Shown piece by piece: positions 17,140 to 25,404 of a DNA stretch of 64,000 nucleotides (position 1 is its first letter; each line of letters begins with the position of its first letter). Source of the stretch: CATOSP01 sp965205385. Lineage in GTDB: Bacteria > Chloroflexota > Dehalococcoidia > Lucifugimonadales > UBA3495. The DNA is taken from assembly GCA_965205385.1 (NCBI GenBank), contig CBDBGS010000007.1:1064227-1128226 (forward strand), read 5' to 3'. The notes beneath the pieces were generated by a model, which was not told where the DNA came from, did not search any database, and was given only the letters and a program-made list of their open reading frames with translations. Made by a program: the position numbers and the translations under genes.

Positions 17140-20100
17140 ATGATGTCTTTTCCGGACCAGACGCACATCAACCAAGTAAGGGAAGCCCTGCATCGACGAA
17201 CCGGCAACGGAGCTTCCGTCATGGTAGGAAGTGGCTTCAGCAGAAACGCAGAGCGAATCAGTATCACCGCCAAAGAGATGCCAACATGGCAAGACTTAGT
17301 GGACCACTTTTACAACTCACTTTACCCTCAGGACAAGGCCTCTTGTAACCAAGAAAACCCCAGGCCCGCGACCGACAATACAAGGATTGCCCAAGAGTAC
17401 GACGCAGCTTTTGGAAGAAGCGCCTTGCACGACACGCTGAGGCGTTTGATTCCCAACGAAGGGTACAAGCCCGGGAAATACCACGAAAGATTGTTGAAGC
17501 TTCCCTGGCGCGACATATTTACAACTAACTGGGACACCCTTCTGGAACGGGGTCGAGCGCAGGTTCCTGAACAGGATTACAGAGTTGTCAGAAACATGGG
17601 GGAGATTCCGATGTCGAAACAACCACGAATTGTCAAACTTCATGGCTCCTTTCCGGCAGATTTCCCACTGATTGTCACCGAGGAAGACTACCGTACCTAC
17701 CCAAAGAAATTCGCTCCCTTCGTCAACACCGTACAGCAAGCCATGATGGAAACGGCGTTTTTGTTAATTGGTTTCTCAGGTGATGACCCAAATTTCCTGA
17801 AATGGTCCGGTTGGATCAGGGACAATCTAGGACCTTCAGCACCGAAGATTTACCTTGCAGGATGGTTGAAGCTATCCACACATCGCCGGCACATGCTGCA
17901 AATGTACAATGTGGTTCCAATAGACTTGGCACAACATCCGAAAGCCGACCAATGGCCAGAAACCTTACGCCACCAATACGCGACCGAGTGGTTGTTGCAC
18001 ACCCTGGAGTTGGGTGAGCCATACAACATCACTAGGTGGCCGACCTGGTCAAACAACCACAAGAACCAAATCCAAGACATCCTGCAGCCAATTAGCAGAC
18101 AAGGCACTGAACAACCTGCACCCGAACCCAGTACCACAGGTAGTAATCAAAATTGCTCGCCAGACGAAGTGAGGAAGATTATCACCGTTTGGAAACACAA
18201 CCGGTTAATGTACCCAGGCTGGTTGACCATGCCATTTACAGGACGCCAGCAAATGGACTCGAACACCCGGGGGTGGGCCGAAGTGATACTGGCAACGATT
18301 CCCAACCTGGACCCAATCGAACGGCTGAGGGCCATCAGAGAATTTGTCTGGCGCGAAGAGATCCTGCTTATCCCGAGATACTCAGAGGTGGAGACTGCGA
18401 TCCAAGACACCCTCATCTCAATAAATTGCCGAGAACGCAAGATCGAAGGCGCCACAGTTTCCAACGTGGACTGGACTTCCATCCGCGAAGACTATCGGAA
18501 CATAGCTGTAACTATGGTGACAGCGGCAAGATTTCGATTTGACCTGGCAGCGTTTGAAGAAGCCATACAAGCGTTGGAAGAGTTCCTCGATGAGGACCAA
18601 GATATGCGGCACCGCATACGCCATGAGAAGTGTCTCTGGGCCATCTATAACGGGGAGTTCAATACACTGAGAAAACTGCTGTCTGACTGGGAAACGGAGA
18701 ATTCTGACCCAGTCTGGACACTTCGCAAATCGGCAATGTACTGGGAGGCTGTGAACCAAGCAGAAGCCACAGAACTCTTAAACCGTGCCATCAACGCAAT
18801 CAGGACAATGCCTTTAGAAGAACGAAGTCTTGCCAGACAATCCCGGGAATCCTGGGCCAGATTCTTCGCCATAGACTTGGAAAACAGACTAACGTCCCTG
18901 GACCGCATCAGGGAGTTAGTCCCCATGAAATGTGACGTCTTTGGCGAAAGACAGAATGTCATAGAAAGCATGAGGTCAAAAGAGAAAGATGAAGACCCCC
19001 CGCTCTTTGACATCAACCGCCGGCGGAGTACAAGTATACAATTCTCCAACTACAGGCCAGGGGAGGCCGTTTACCGGGCAGTTCGCCTGTCAGAAATAGT
19101 GGGCGCTCCGCCCTATTCAGGAAGCTCTACAGTTTGGGGCGACATTCTTGAAAGGTCGGCTGAAGAACTGCCACTTTCAGATATGGATTTCGCGGCACGA
19201 TTGATCCTGAGAACCAGCGGAAGCAATAGCAAAAAAACATTAGACCGTGTTTTCTCCCGTGCTCGCGTAGCCAGTATGTCCACCGAACAGGCGGAGACCT
19301 TAGCACAAGTTTGCTTGAATATCCTCAAATACGAAGAACAAGACATAAACGTCCGAGACCCGGGTGGAAGGTTCACTACCGTTGCCGAGCTATTATCGCG
19401 CTTGGCAATAAGGCTCGGTCCCCAAAAAGCAGAACATATTCTGGACCAAGCCTTGGGCTACTACCAACACGCCGAACTAGCCAAGACTGTAACGGGCGAA
19501 GAAGTGCAAAGCCTGATGGAAAGAGCCTGGGAAGCAATGACAGAGGAAAACCGCAGCAGATGCGCAATGGACCTGCTGACATGCCCAATCTTGGGCATGA
19601 ATAACGTAGAACCGTTAATTGAAAGCCGCTGGCCTGAACCAAGTGAGCTATTAAATGTCACCAAGACCACCTTGTTACGGACCACCGAAAACGAACCAGA
19701 ATGGCAGAAAGCCATCTCCTTAACAGTACAAGGACTCAGCGGAAACGAAACATCTCGACGCCGGGCTGCGATAAGAATGATCTCATTAGCGAGTTCTCAG
19801 TTACTCTCAGAAGAAGAGTCCAACATAATTGCCCAGGCGTTGTGGACAGAGCGATATACCTTCACAGTTGGATTACCCAGTGGAACGGATATATTTGATT
19901 GGGCCTTTCTCACTCTCCCGGAACCTTCCCCAGGATTGGCCTTGGAACGCTTCCGCACGAAATGGTTGAGGAAGAGCGAAGATGTCACATACGAATTCGC
20001 ACAAAGAACCCGGGGGATTCAAATATTTGGCAATTCTCGTAACGGTCTCAACCACGACACACTGGACATAGATAGTCGGCTCTGGCAGGCAAACGGTGCA

Positions 20101-20913
20101 ATACGAAGACTGAAGGAAGAGAGAGAGGAACTAGTTCTGGCAACTTCCGAGAAAGCCCACCTCACGAGTCTTATAGAATCATGGGTTGAAGACCCAGTGC
20201 CAGAAGTAAGGTCGCCGCAACTACAATCGCTAGCCGCTGGCGCAACCAAGCGTAGCGTTCAAACTGTTGCTGCTTCGTTACCTGCGATTCTTGGGGAAAT
20301 TGAGGCATCAGCCTCATTAATTGAGGAAATCTACCAGAAACTTCAAAGCCTTATAAAAAACCAAATACCGATTTTTGAAGTAACCGCAGCGCTTGTCAGA
20401 TACATTCCGGAGCGTTCCGAGGAAATCGCGACAGAAATCCGGGTAGGAATAACGTCTGAGAGCGAAGATGTCGCCGGAAACGCGATGTTAGGATTGTATA
20501 CTTGGCTCACCTTCTCATCTGACGATGAATCCCAAAACCTCAACCCACCGGGCGACCTGATACGCGGAGTTGGCATAGCAATCGCTTCAAGACGGAATGC
20601 AGTAATTGTTCCAGCACTGCAAGTAGCCAAGTGGATATTTGAGAATGGCACGGATGCACAAAAAGAATCCATCAGACAACTAACAGAAGATGGACTGAGC
20701 TACCTGGCCCAAGACTTGCGATATGACAGGGAACAAGAAACACCGGAGGAGGTCCCGAGAAAACGCCTGTACTGTGCCGAACTTGCCGCTCAGATGGCTA
20801 AGGCTGGACTACATCAGACCCCAGCAGTAGCTCAGTGGATAGATATAGCTCAGCAGGACCCGCTCCCGGAAGTTCGTAATGCCATTGCTGGGAGTACGGC
20901 AAGTAAGAGCTAA
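17140..20913 (+). CDS. SIR2-domain anti-phage protein, Dsr1-like
   Basis: The protein has 1257 residues. The N-terminal ~290 residues are a SIR2-like NADase domain: nucleotide-binding SVMVGSGFSRNAER (27-39), IFTTNWDTLLERG (126-138), IVKLHGSF with candidate catalytic His168, and LLIGFSGDDPNFLKWSGWIR (208-227). The remaining ~950 residues are helical and repeat-like without a recognised fold, the plan of defence-associated sirtuins (Dsr1/Dsr2). In that family phage sensing by the C-terminal part triggers NAD depletion. It stands alone, has lower GC than its surroundings and is flanked by IS1182 and IS21, which suggests acquired cargo. Dsr1 versus another SIR2 class is not settled. Confidence 0.75.
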   Translation: MMSFPDQTHINQVREALHRRTGNGASVMVGSGFSRNAERISITAKEMPTWQDLVDHFYNSLYPQDKASCNQENPRPATDNTRIAQEYDAAFGRSALHDTLRRLIPNEGYKPGKYHERLLKLPWRDIFTTNWDTLLERGRAQVPEQDYRVVRNMGEIPMSKQPRIVKLHGSFPADFPLIVTEEDYRTYPKKFAPFVNTVQQAMMETAFLLIGFSGDDPNFLKWSGWIRDNLGPSAPKIYLAGWLKLSTHRRHMLQMYNVVPIDLAQHPKADQWPETLRHQYATEWLLHTLELGEPYNITRWPTWSNNHKNQIQDILQPISRQGTEQPAPEPSTTGSNQNCSPDEVRKIITVWKHNRLMYPGWLTMPFTGRQQMDSNTRGWAEVILATIPNLDPIERLRAIREFVWREEILLIPRYSEVETAIQDTLISINCRERKIEGATVSNVDWTSIREDYRNIAVTMVTAARFRFDLAAFEEAIQALEEFLDEDQDMRHRIRHEKCLWAIYNGEFNTLRKLLSDWETENSDPVWTLRKSAMYWEAVNQAEATELLNRAINAIRTMPLEERSLARQSRESWARFFAIDLENRLTSLDRIRELVPMKCDVFGERQNVIESMRSKEKDEDPPLFDINRRRSTSIQFSNYRPGEAVYRAVRLSEIVGAPPYSGSSTVWGDILERSAEELPLSDMDFAARLILRTSGSNSKKTLDRVFSRARVASMSTEQAETLAQVCLNILKYEEQDINVRDPGGRFTTVAELLSRLAIRLGPQKAEHILDQALGYYQHAELAKTVTGEEVQSLMERAWEAMTEENRSRCAMDLLTCPILGMNNVEPLIESRWPEPSELLNVTKTTLLRTTENEPEWQKAISLTVQGLSGNETSRRRAAIRMISLASSQLLSEEESNIIAQALWTERYTFTVGLPSGTDIFDWAFLTLPEPSPGLALERFRTKWLRKSEDVTYEFAQRTRGIQIFGNSRNGLNHDTLDIDSRLWQANGAIRRLKEEREELVLATSEKAHLTSLIESWVEDPVPEVRSPQLQSLAAGATKRSVQTVAASLPAILGEIEASASLIEEIYQKLQSLIKNQIPIFEVTAALVRYIPERSEEIATEIRVGITSESEDVAGNAMLGLYTWLTFSSDDESQNLNPPGDLIRGVGIAIASRRNAVIVPALQVAKWIFENGTDAQKESIRQLTEDGLSYLAQDLRYDREQETPEEVPRKRLYCAELAAQMAKAGLHQTPAVAQWIDIAQQDPLPEVRNAIAGSTASKS

Positions 20914-21193
20914 ACAACTCAATTACACTTACTTCGTACCACTCTTGTTTGACGTCAACTACCTTTGCCGGTTCCGTCGATTATTCTTGCCGGTTCACCT
21001 CCTGTTTCCGACCCCGCTGCTGAGCCACTCCGGTGCGGTAGCTGGGGACGTGAACCTCCAGGATGACGGTGTAAAAGGCGGAGGTAAAGTGGAGGACCTG
21101 GACGGATTGACTGCCTGACTTTGTGGCGGTGGAAAAATGTACCGTCCTCTGCCATCCATAGGTTTGAAGTCGCGCTTATGGGTGGTGGGATGG

Positions 21194-22693
21194 ATGTACC
21201 AGGTGGACGTGTATCTACGGGTCCGACGGGCGGTGATGGTGGATGGGATGAGCATCCGGGAGGTCTCCCGGGTGTTCGGCCCGCACCGGGACACGGTGCG
21301 GAAGATTCTGGCCTACTCAGCGCCGCCGGGCTACCGGCGGCAGACTTCGCCCCGGCGTCCCAAGCTTGAGCCCTTCACCGCCGTCATCGACCAAATCCTG
21401 GTAGACGACCTCAGGCGTCCCAGGAAACAGCGCCACACAGCCCAGCGGATCTTCCAGCGACTCAGGGACGAGCATGGGTTCGGCGGCCAGTACACCATCG
21501 TGAAGGACTACGTGAGGGAACATCGGCGGCGGACGCAGGAGATGTTCGCGCCGCTGTCCCATCCGCCGGGCCACGCCCAGTGCGACTTCGGCGAGGCCCT
21601 GGTGATCATCGGCGGGGTGGAACAGAAGGCCCACTGCTTCGTCCTGGACCTGCCCCACAGCGACGGCTGCTTCGTCAAGGCCTATCCGGCGGAGACCACC
21701 GAGGCTTTCCTGGACGGCCACGTCTCCGCTTTCGCCTTCCTGGGTGGGGTGCCCCAGAGCATCCTCTACGACAACACGAAGCTGGCGGTGGCCAGGATCC
21801 TGGGGGATGGACGCCGTAAACGCACCCGGGCCTTCACCGAGCTTCAGTCCCACTACCTTTTCGATGACCGGTTCGGCCGTCCCGCCAAGGGCAACGACAA
21901 GGGGAAGGTGGAGGGCATGGTGGGCTACGTGCGGCGGAACTTCCTGGCGCCGGCGCCGTCCTTCGAGAGCTTTGAGGCGCTGAACGCCCACCTGGAGGGG
22001 CGCTGCCTGGAACGGATGGACGCCCGGCTCCGAGGGCACGCCGAAAGCATTGGTCAGCGGATGGAGCGGGACCTGGAGGCCCTGTTGCCCCTGCCGGCCG
22101 CGCCCTTCGACGCCTGCGACAAACAGGCGGGCCGGGTCAGTTCCCAGTCCCTGGTGCGGTACCGGACCAACGACTACTCGGCGCCGGTGGCCTACGGGCG
22201 CCGGGACGTTCTGGTAAAAGGCTACGTGGACCGGGTGGTCATCAGCTGCGGGTCCGAGGTCATCGCCCGCCATCACCGCTCCTACCAGCGGGATGATTTT
22301 GTGTTCGACCCCATCCACTACCCGCCCCTGCTGGAGCGGAAGACGGCGGCCCTGGACCAGGCAGCCCCCCTGCAGGGTTGGGACCTTCCCGAGGAGTTTG
22401 GCACGCTGCGGCGCCTGCTGGAGTCCCGGATGGGACGAAGGGGCAAGCGGGAGTTCGTCCAGGCGCTGCGGCTATTCGAGCATTTTTCGCCAGGGGAAGT
22501 CCACGCCGCGGTTCGGGATGCCATACGGTTGGGGGCTTTGAGCTTCGATGCGGTGAAGCATCTGGCGCTATGCCGGCTGGAGGGCCGGCCGCCCCGTCTC
22601 GACCTGGAGCTGTATCCCTACCTGCCCAGGGTGAGGGTCAGTGCCACATCGACACGAGACTATATGACTCTCATCGCAGGGAGGGCGGCATGA
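21194..22693 (+). CDS. istA: IS21 transposase IstA
   Basis: I chose ATG 21194 (MYQVDVYLRVRRAVMVDGMS), the usual IstA beginning, preceded by GGTGGGATGG; an in-frame ATG at 21137 is less typical. A helix-turn-helix (SIREVSRVFGPHRDTVRKIL) is followed by the rve integrase core (HAQCDFGEALVIIGG; PQSILYDNTKLAVARI; PAKGNDKGKVEGMVGYVRRN) with D, D and E visible. About 499 residues, normal for the family. The stop overlaps the istB start (ATGA), so translation is coupled. Confidence 0.92.
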   Translation: MYQVDVYLRVRRAVMVDGMSIREVSRVFGPHRDTVRKILAYSAPPGYRRQTSPRRPKLEPFTAVIDQILVDDLRRPRKQRHTAQRIFQRLRDEHGFGGQYTIVKDYVREHRRRTQEMFAPLSHPPGHAQCDFGEALVIIGGVEQKAHCFVLDLPHSDGCFVKAYPAETTEAFLDGHVSAFAFLGGVPQSILYDNTKLAVARILGDGRRKRTRAFTELQSHYLFDDRFGRPAKGNDKGKVEGMVGYVRRNFLAPAPSFESFEALNAHLEGRCLERMDARLRGHAESIGQRMERDLEALLPLPAAPFDACDKQAGRVSSQSLVRYRTNDYSAPVAYGRRDVLVKGYVDRVVISCGSEVIARHHRSYQRDDFVFDPIHYPPLLERKTAALDQAAPLQGWDLPEEFGTLRRLLESRMGRRGKREFVQALRLFEHFSPGEVHAAVRDAIRLGALSFDAVKHLALCRLEGRPPRLDLELYPYLPRVRVSATSTRDYMTLIAGRAA

Positions 22694-23526
22694 GCGACAG
22701 GTCGACGCTGCTGCTGGAACACCATCTGAAGGAACTCAAGCTGCCCAGCTTCCTGCGGGAATACGGCAAGCTGGCCGCCCAGTGCGCCGCCGAGGGCGCA
22801 GACCATCCCCAGTACTTGCTCCGGTTGGCCGAACTGGAACTCATCGACCGCCACCAGCGCATGGTGGAGCGCCGCATCCGCGCTGCCCGCTTCCCGGCGG
22901 TCAAGAGCCTGGACACCTTCGACTTCCTGGCCATCCCCTCGGTGAACAAAGCCCTGGTGATGGAGCTGGCCCGCTGCGAATACGTCCAGCATAGGGAGAA
23001 CGTCATCGCCATCGGCAACAGCGGCGCCGGCAAGACCCACATGGCCCTGGGGCTGGGCCTGGCCGCCTGTCAGCGGGGGTTGTCCGTGGGCTTCACCACC
23101 GCCGCCGCCTTGGTCCATGAACTCATGGAGGCCCGGGACGAAAGACGGCTGCTGAATTTACAGAGACAACTGTCCCGGCTCAACCTGCTTATCATAGACG
23201 AACTGGGCTTCGTCCCCCTGTCCCCCACCGGCGCGGAACTTCTCTTCGAGGTCTTCAGCCAGCGCTACGAGCGGGGCTCCATCCTGGTCACCACCAACCT
23301 GCCCTTCGACGAATGGACCGAGGTATTTGGCTCAGAACGATTGACTGGAGCGCTGCTGGACCGGCTCACCCACCACGTCCACATCCTCGAGATGAACGGC
23401 GACAGCTACCGCCTCAAGCGCAGCCGCGAGAACGCCGTGCCCCAAGCTCCCGAAGACCCGGACAACGCGCTGACAACGCTGTCCGTTCCTACTCCTCCAT
23501 TGTCGACCCTCTGTCTGATCTACTGA
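22690..23526 (+). CDS. istB: IS21 helper ATPase IstB
   Basis: The protein has 278 residues. Walker A is AIGNSGAGKTHMALG and Walker B LNLLIIDELGFVPLS; the sensor-like SILVTTNLPFDEWTEVFGSE follows. It stimulates strand transfer by IstA in this family. The C-terminus (PEDPDNALTTLSVPTPPLST) is longer than in the 1329 remnant. The start overlaps the istA stop by 4 nt. Confidence 0.92.
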   Translation: MSDRSTLLLEHHLKELKLPSFLREYGKLAAQCAAEGADHPQYLLRLAELELIDRHQRMVERRIRAARFPAVKSLDTFDFLAIPSVNKALVMELARCEYVQHRENVIAIGNSGAGKTHMALGLGLAACQRGLSVGFTTAAALVHELMEARDERRLLNLQRQLSRLNLLIIDELGFVPLSPTGAELLFEVFSQRYERGSILVTTNLPFDEWTEVFGSERLTGALLDRLTHHVHILEMNGDSYRLKRSRENAVPQAPEDPDNALTTLSVPTPPLSTLCLIY

Positions 23527-23597
23527 TGTCAGGCGTTCATGTCGGTGGTACACGATTCCGCCGCCCCAGTGGCCCACTCTGTCACCGCCCTTGACAG

Positions 23598-23750
23598 ACC
23601 AGTCTTCAGACCAGGCTGATCAAGACGGTTGGGCGACTGGTACGCCACGCAAGGAGGCTGGTGTTTCAGCTTGCCGAGGTGCTGGTAACCAGGGAAATGC
23701 TGACCGGGATATTGGAACGGATCAGCCGGCTTCGGCTGGCACCTGGCTAG
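23598..23750 (+). pseudogene. second IS1380-type transposase, last 50 codons
   Basis: TSLQTRLIKTVGRLVRHARR, then LVFQLAEVLVTREMLTGILE to a TAG. Nearly identical to the end of the transposase at 48816-50147. It is cut at 23597 by the IS21 right end. Confidence 0.85.
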
Positions 23751-24002
23751 CCTGCTTTGAGAGCACAGGTATTTCGGACAGTTATGGGGTCGTCCGGGGT
23801 AAATAGGCCGCCCCGAGGGAGACGCTTGGGCAGGGGCAGGCATTTCTGGACTTTTACACTCGTCAGGGGGGTGGTTACCCCATGAGAGTGGGTCAGTTGA
23901 GTGAATCGGATGCAGTTGACGCCCTCAGGCTGCCGTTTTCTAGTTCACGGCACGCCAGAGGGTCCAATCGCAGGGCAATCACTTTGATCTGGGGAATCCC
24001 GG
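23751..24002 (+). mobile_element. 3' end of second IS1380 type
   Basis: About 250 bp of noncoding trailer, ending TTTGATCTGGGGAATCCCGG, nearly identical to 50148-50397. Together with the last 50 codons it is what remains of one copy after the IS21 insertion. Confidence 0.85.
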
Positions 24003-24009
24003 CTTAAAT

Positions 24010-24111
24010 CTACTTTTCCTTTTTCAATTTACGTTTTTCTATTAGAGTGTGTTTTGCATGTTTCTGTTGTTCCTTTTTGGCCTTATCTTTTTTACCACCC
24101 TTATCACCCAT
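24010..24111 (-). CDS. 33-aa lysine-rich small protein
   Basis: ATG at 24111 follows AAAGGAGTAAAAATA, an excellent ribosome site. The peptide begins MGDKGGKKDKAKKEQQKHAK and ends in IEKRKLKKEK; nearly half of it is Lys. I recall similar MxDKGGKKDK mini-proteins as common orphan genes in environmental bacteria; function is unknown, possibly nucleic-acid binding. It sits in an AT-rich island between two IS1380-type ends. Confidence 0.6.
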   Translation of the reverse strand: MGDKGGKKDKAKKEQQKHAKHTLIEKRKLKKEK

Positions 24112-24210
24112 TATTTTTACTCCTTTGATGGGATATCAATCACCGAAACTCCGCTTCGCGATGACACGGCGGCCTGCTCAAGCATGTGCAGACCGCTGGA
24201 ATAGGTTAAC

Positions 24211-24227
24211 ACAGCAAGGTGCTGTGT
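24211..24227. other. small hairpin
   Basis: CACAGCA AGG TGCTGTG, a 7-bp perfect stem. It lies just upstream of the IS1380-type left end. No T-tract follows, so a terminator role is unlikely. Confidence 0.35.
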
Positions 24228-24232
24228 CCCAG

Positions 24233-24274
24233 CCCGTATTCCCCATTTGGCTAAAACAAGTGATATGGTAAATG
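24233..24274 (+). mobile_element. left end of second IS1380 type (remnant)
   Basis: CCCGTATTCCCCATTTGGCT, then AAAACAAGTGATATGGTAAAT. It matches 48658-48699 (the left end of the copy at 48.7 kb). Only the end remains. It points away from the right-end remnant at 24002, so two copies or an inverted fragment were involved. Confidence 0.7.
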
Positions 24275-24511
24275 GACATTTAGAGATACCCGGCGAGTCC
24301 TTTGCCGACAAGTTCCGGACCATGGAGCGCTTCCAGGCGGAGGTTAGACCCCTGGCGCCCGCGTCATGATCCTCGTACGCCTTGCTACAGGTGTTTTGCC
24401 GGGGTGAGGGGATTAGGGGTCTCATATCAGGCTTCCCCTAATCCCGCCAACGAAGAGTTATCAGTCCGAGCAACGGTCAGCAATCACTGTATTTGCTGGG
24501 GAGGAAAGACG
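24275..24511. other. intergenic, no gene seen
   Basis: Contains the leader of the cupin gene. Short reverse frames here look like protein debris but none could be named. Confidence 0.4.
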
Positions 24512-24865
24512 ATGCCCATCATAAGTCAAGCTGATGCAACCACGGAAGTGGGATATCCCGGGGTCGAGCGGGCGGTCCTCGTCGACGCTACCCAGGGTGC
24601 CCTGTCGTTATACATCAGCCACCTAGAAATCGGACCTGGAGGTCGGGTCACCACCCACATCCACCCCGACAGCGAAGAGGCCATGGTCATCGTGGAGGGC
24701 AGTCTGGAAGCAATTCTGGGTGACCAGGTAGTTACGCTAGGAGAGGGGGACACTGTCTTGGCCCCTGCAGGTGTCAAGCACGGGTTCGAAAACCGGTCCG
24801 GCGCTACCGCAAGGTTGTTGGCCATATTCCCCAAGACCCAGTTCGAAAGAGTCCCGATGGAGTAG
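24512..24865 (+). CDS. cupin-domain protein
   Basis: The protein has 117 residues, with GGGGAGGAAAGACG before the ATG. It is a single cupin_2 barrel: LEIGPGGRVTTHIHPDSEEA (motif 1 with two His and a Glu), VIVEGSLEAILGD, then GDTVLAPAGVKHGFENRSGA (motif 2 His). The metal ligands are present. It may be a small enzyme or sensor; the substrate is not evident. It is not clearly linked in an operon with the gene at 25026 (160-nt gap with a hairpin repeat). Confidence 0.85.
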   Translation: MPIISQADATTEVGYPGVERAVLVDATQGALSLYISHLEIGPGGRVTTHIHPDSEEAMVIVEGSLEAILGDQVVTLGEGDTVLAPAGVKHGFENRSGATARLLAIFPKTQFERVPME

Positions 24866-24934
24866 AATTGGCCTGTGTGAGGCCGCTCCGGGAGGAAGCA
24901 CACTGGGGGCTTATCAGAACCCCCCCGCTGTGGA

Positions 24935-24985
24935 TCGACAAGCTCACCACGAACGGAAGGAAACCGTTCGCGCTGAGCCTGTCGA
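24935..24985. repeat. interspersed hairpin repeat (GACAAGCTCACCACGAACGG type)
   Basis: TCGACAAGCTCACCACGAACGG pairs with CCGTTCGCGCTGAGCCTGTCGA across AAGGAAA. It is a widely dispersed bacterial intergenic hairpin. It could stabilise or end the cupin mRNA. Confidence 0.65.
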
Positions 24986-25025
24986 AGGGCGGGCGCAAGA
25001 CTAGATTAACTGAAGGAGGACTCCC

Positions 25026-25334
25026 ATGTACCTAATTCGGCGGGTTTTCAGATGTAAACCAGGGACAGCTCGAAGGGCGGCGGAGCAGATCACGAAGATT
25101 GGCAAGGCTTATGAAAACGCCGGTCAGCGCTCTCCGATAAGGGTATATACCAGCGGTGGCACTGTACCGGGACCTGCCAATACGGTCTATATGGACTGGA
25201 CGGCGCCAGTGTTAGAGTCACCCTACCGCGAAGGTAACCCAATGCCGGAGGAGATCAGGCCTGTGTCGCAGCAGATGAATGAATTCGTGGAGGAAAGCTA
25301 CATCGAGTTTTATGAGATGTTCGAACCGCAATAG
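25026..25334 (+). CDS. conserved hypothetical protein, 102 aa
   Basis: CTGAAGGAGGACTCCC gives a strong ribosome site. MYLIRRVFRCKPGTARRAAE is typical of small dimeric alpha-beta barrel (NIPSNAP/DUF-like) proteins, which bind or modify small molecules. The second half includes TVYMDWTAPVLESPY and a C-terminal acidic helix (NEFVEESYIEFYEMFEPQ). Substrate unknown. Intact and full length for such a domain. Confidence 0.65.
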   Translation: MYLIRRVFRCKPGTARRAAEQITKIGKAYENAGQRSPIRVYTSGGTVPGPANTVYMDWTAPVLESPYREGNPMPEEIRPVSQQMNEFVEESYIEFYEMFEPQ

Positions 25335-25404
25335 CAGGATGTGCCAGCATGGTTTGGCGGTGGCCGCCGACATGAAGACAATCCAGTCCCTTCGGAGGAC
25401 ATGC

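Larger units (their letters stand above)
20945..23596 (+). mobile_element. IS21-family element, complete
   Basis: istA and istB overlap by 4 nt. The right outer end is marked by GGGCCACTGGGGCGG blocks in reverse and TTGACA at 23596, shared with the remnants at 1199 and 58321. The left end near TGTTTGACGTCAACTACC (20946) is approximate. The element separates the SIR2 gene from the 3' end of another IS. Confidence 0.75.

Noticed and set aside
21317..22318. 333-codon reverse frame inside istA
   Set aside because: Antisense of a conserved transposase; no independent support.
23598..24274. One inverted IS1380-type copy around the lysine-rich mini-gene
   Set aside because: The right end (to 24002) and left end (from 24233) face away from each other as an outside-in pair, so they cannot bound the segment between them as a normal element.
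24935..24985. Possible riboswitch between the cupin gene and the 102-aa gene
   Set aside because: The structure is a simple dispersed hairpin repeat; no multi-helix aptamer is visible.
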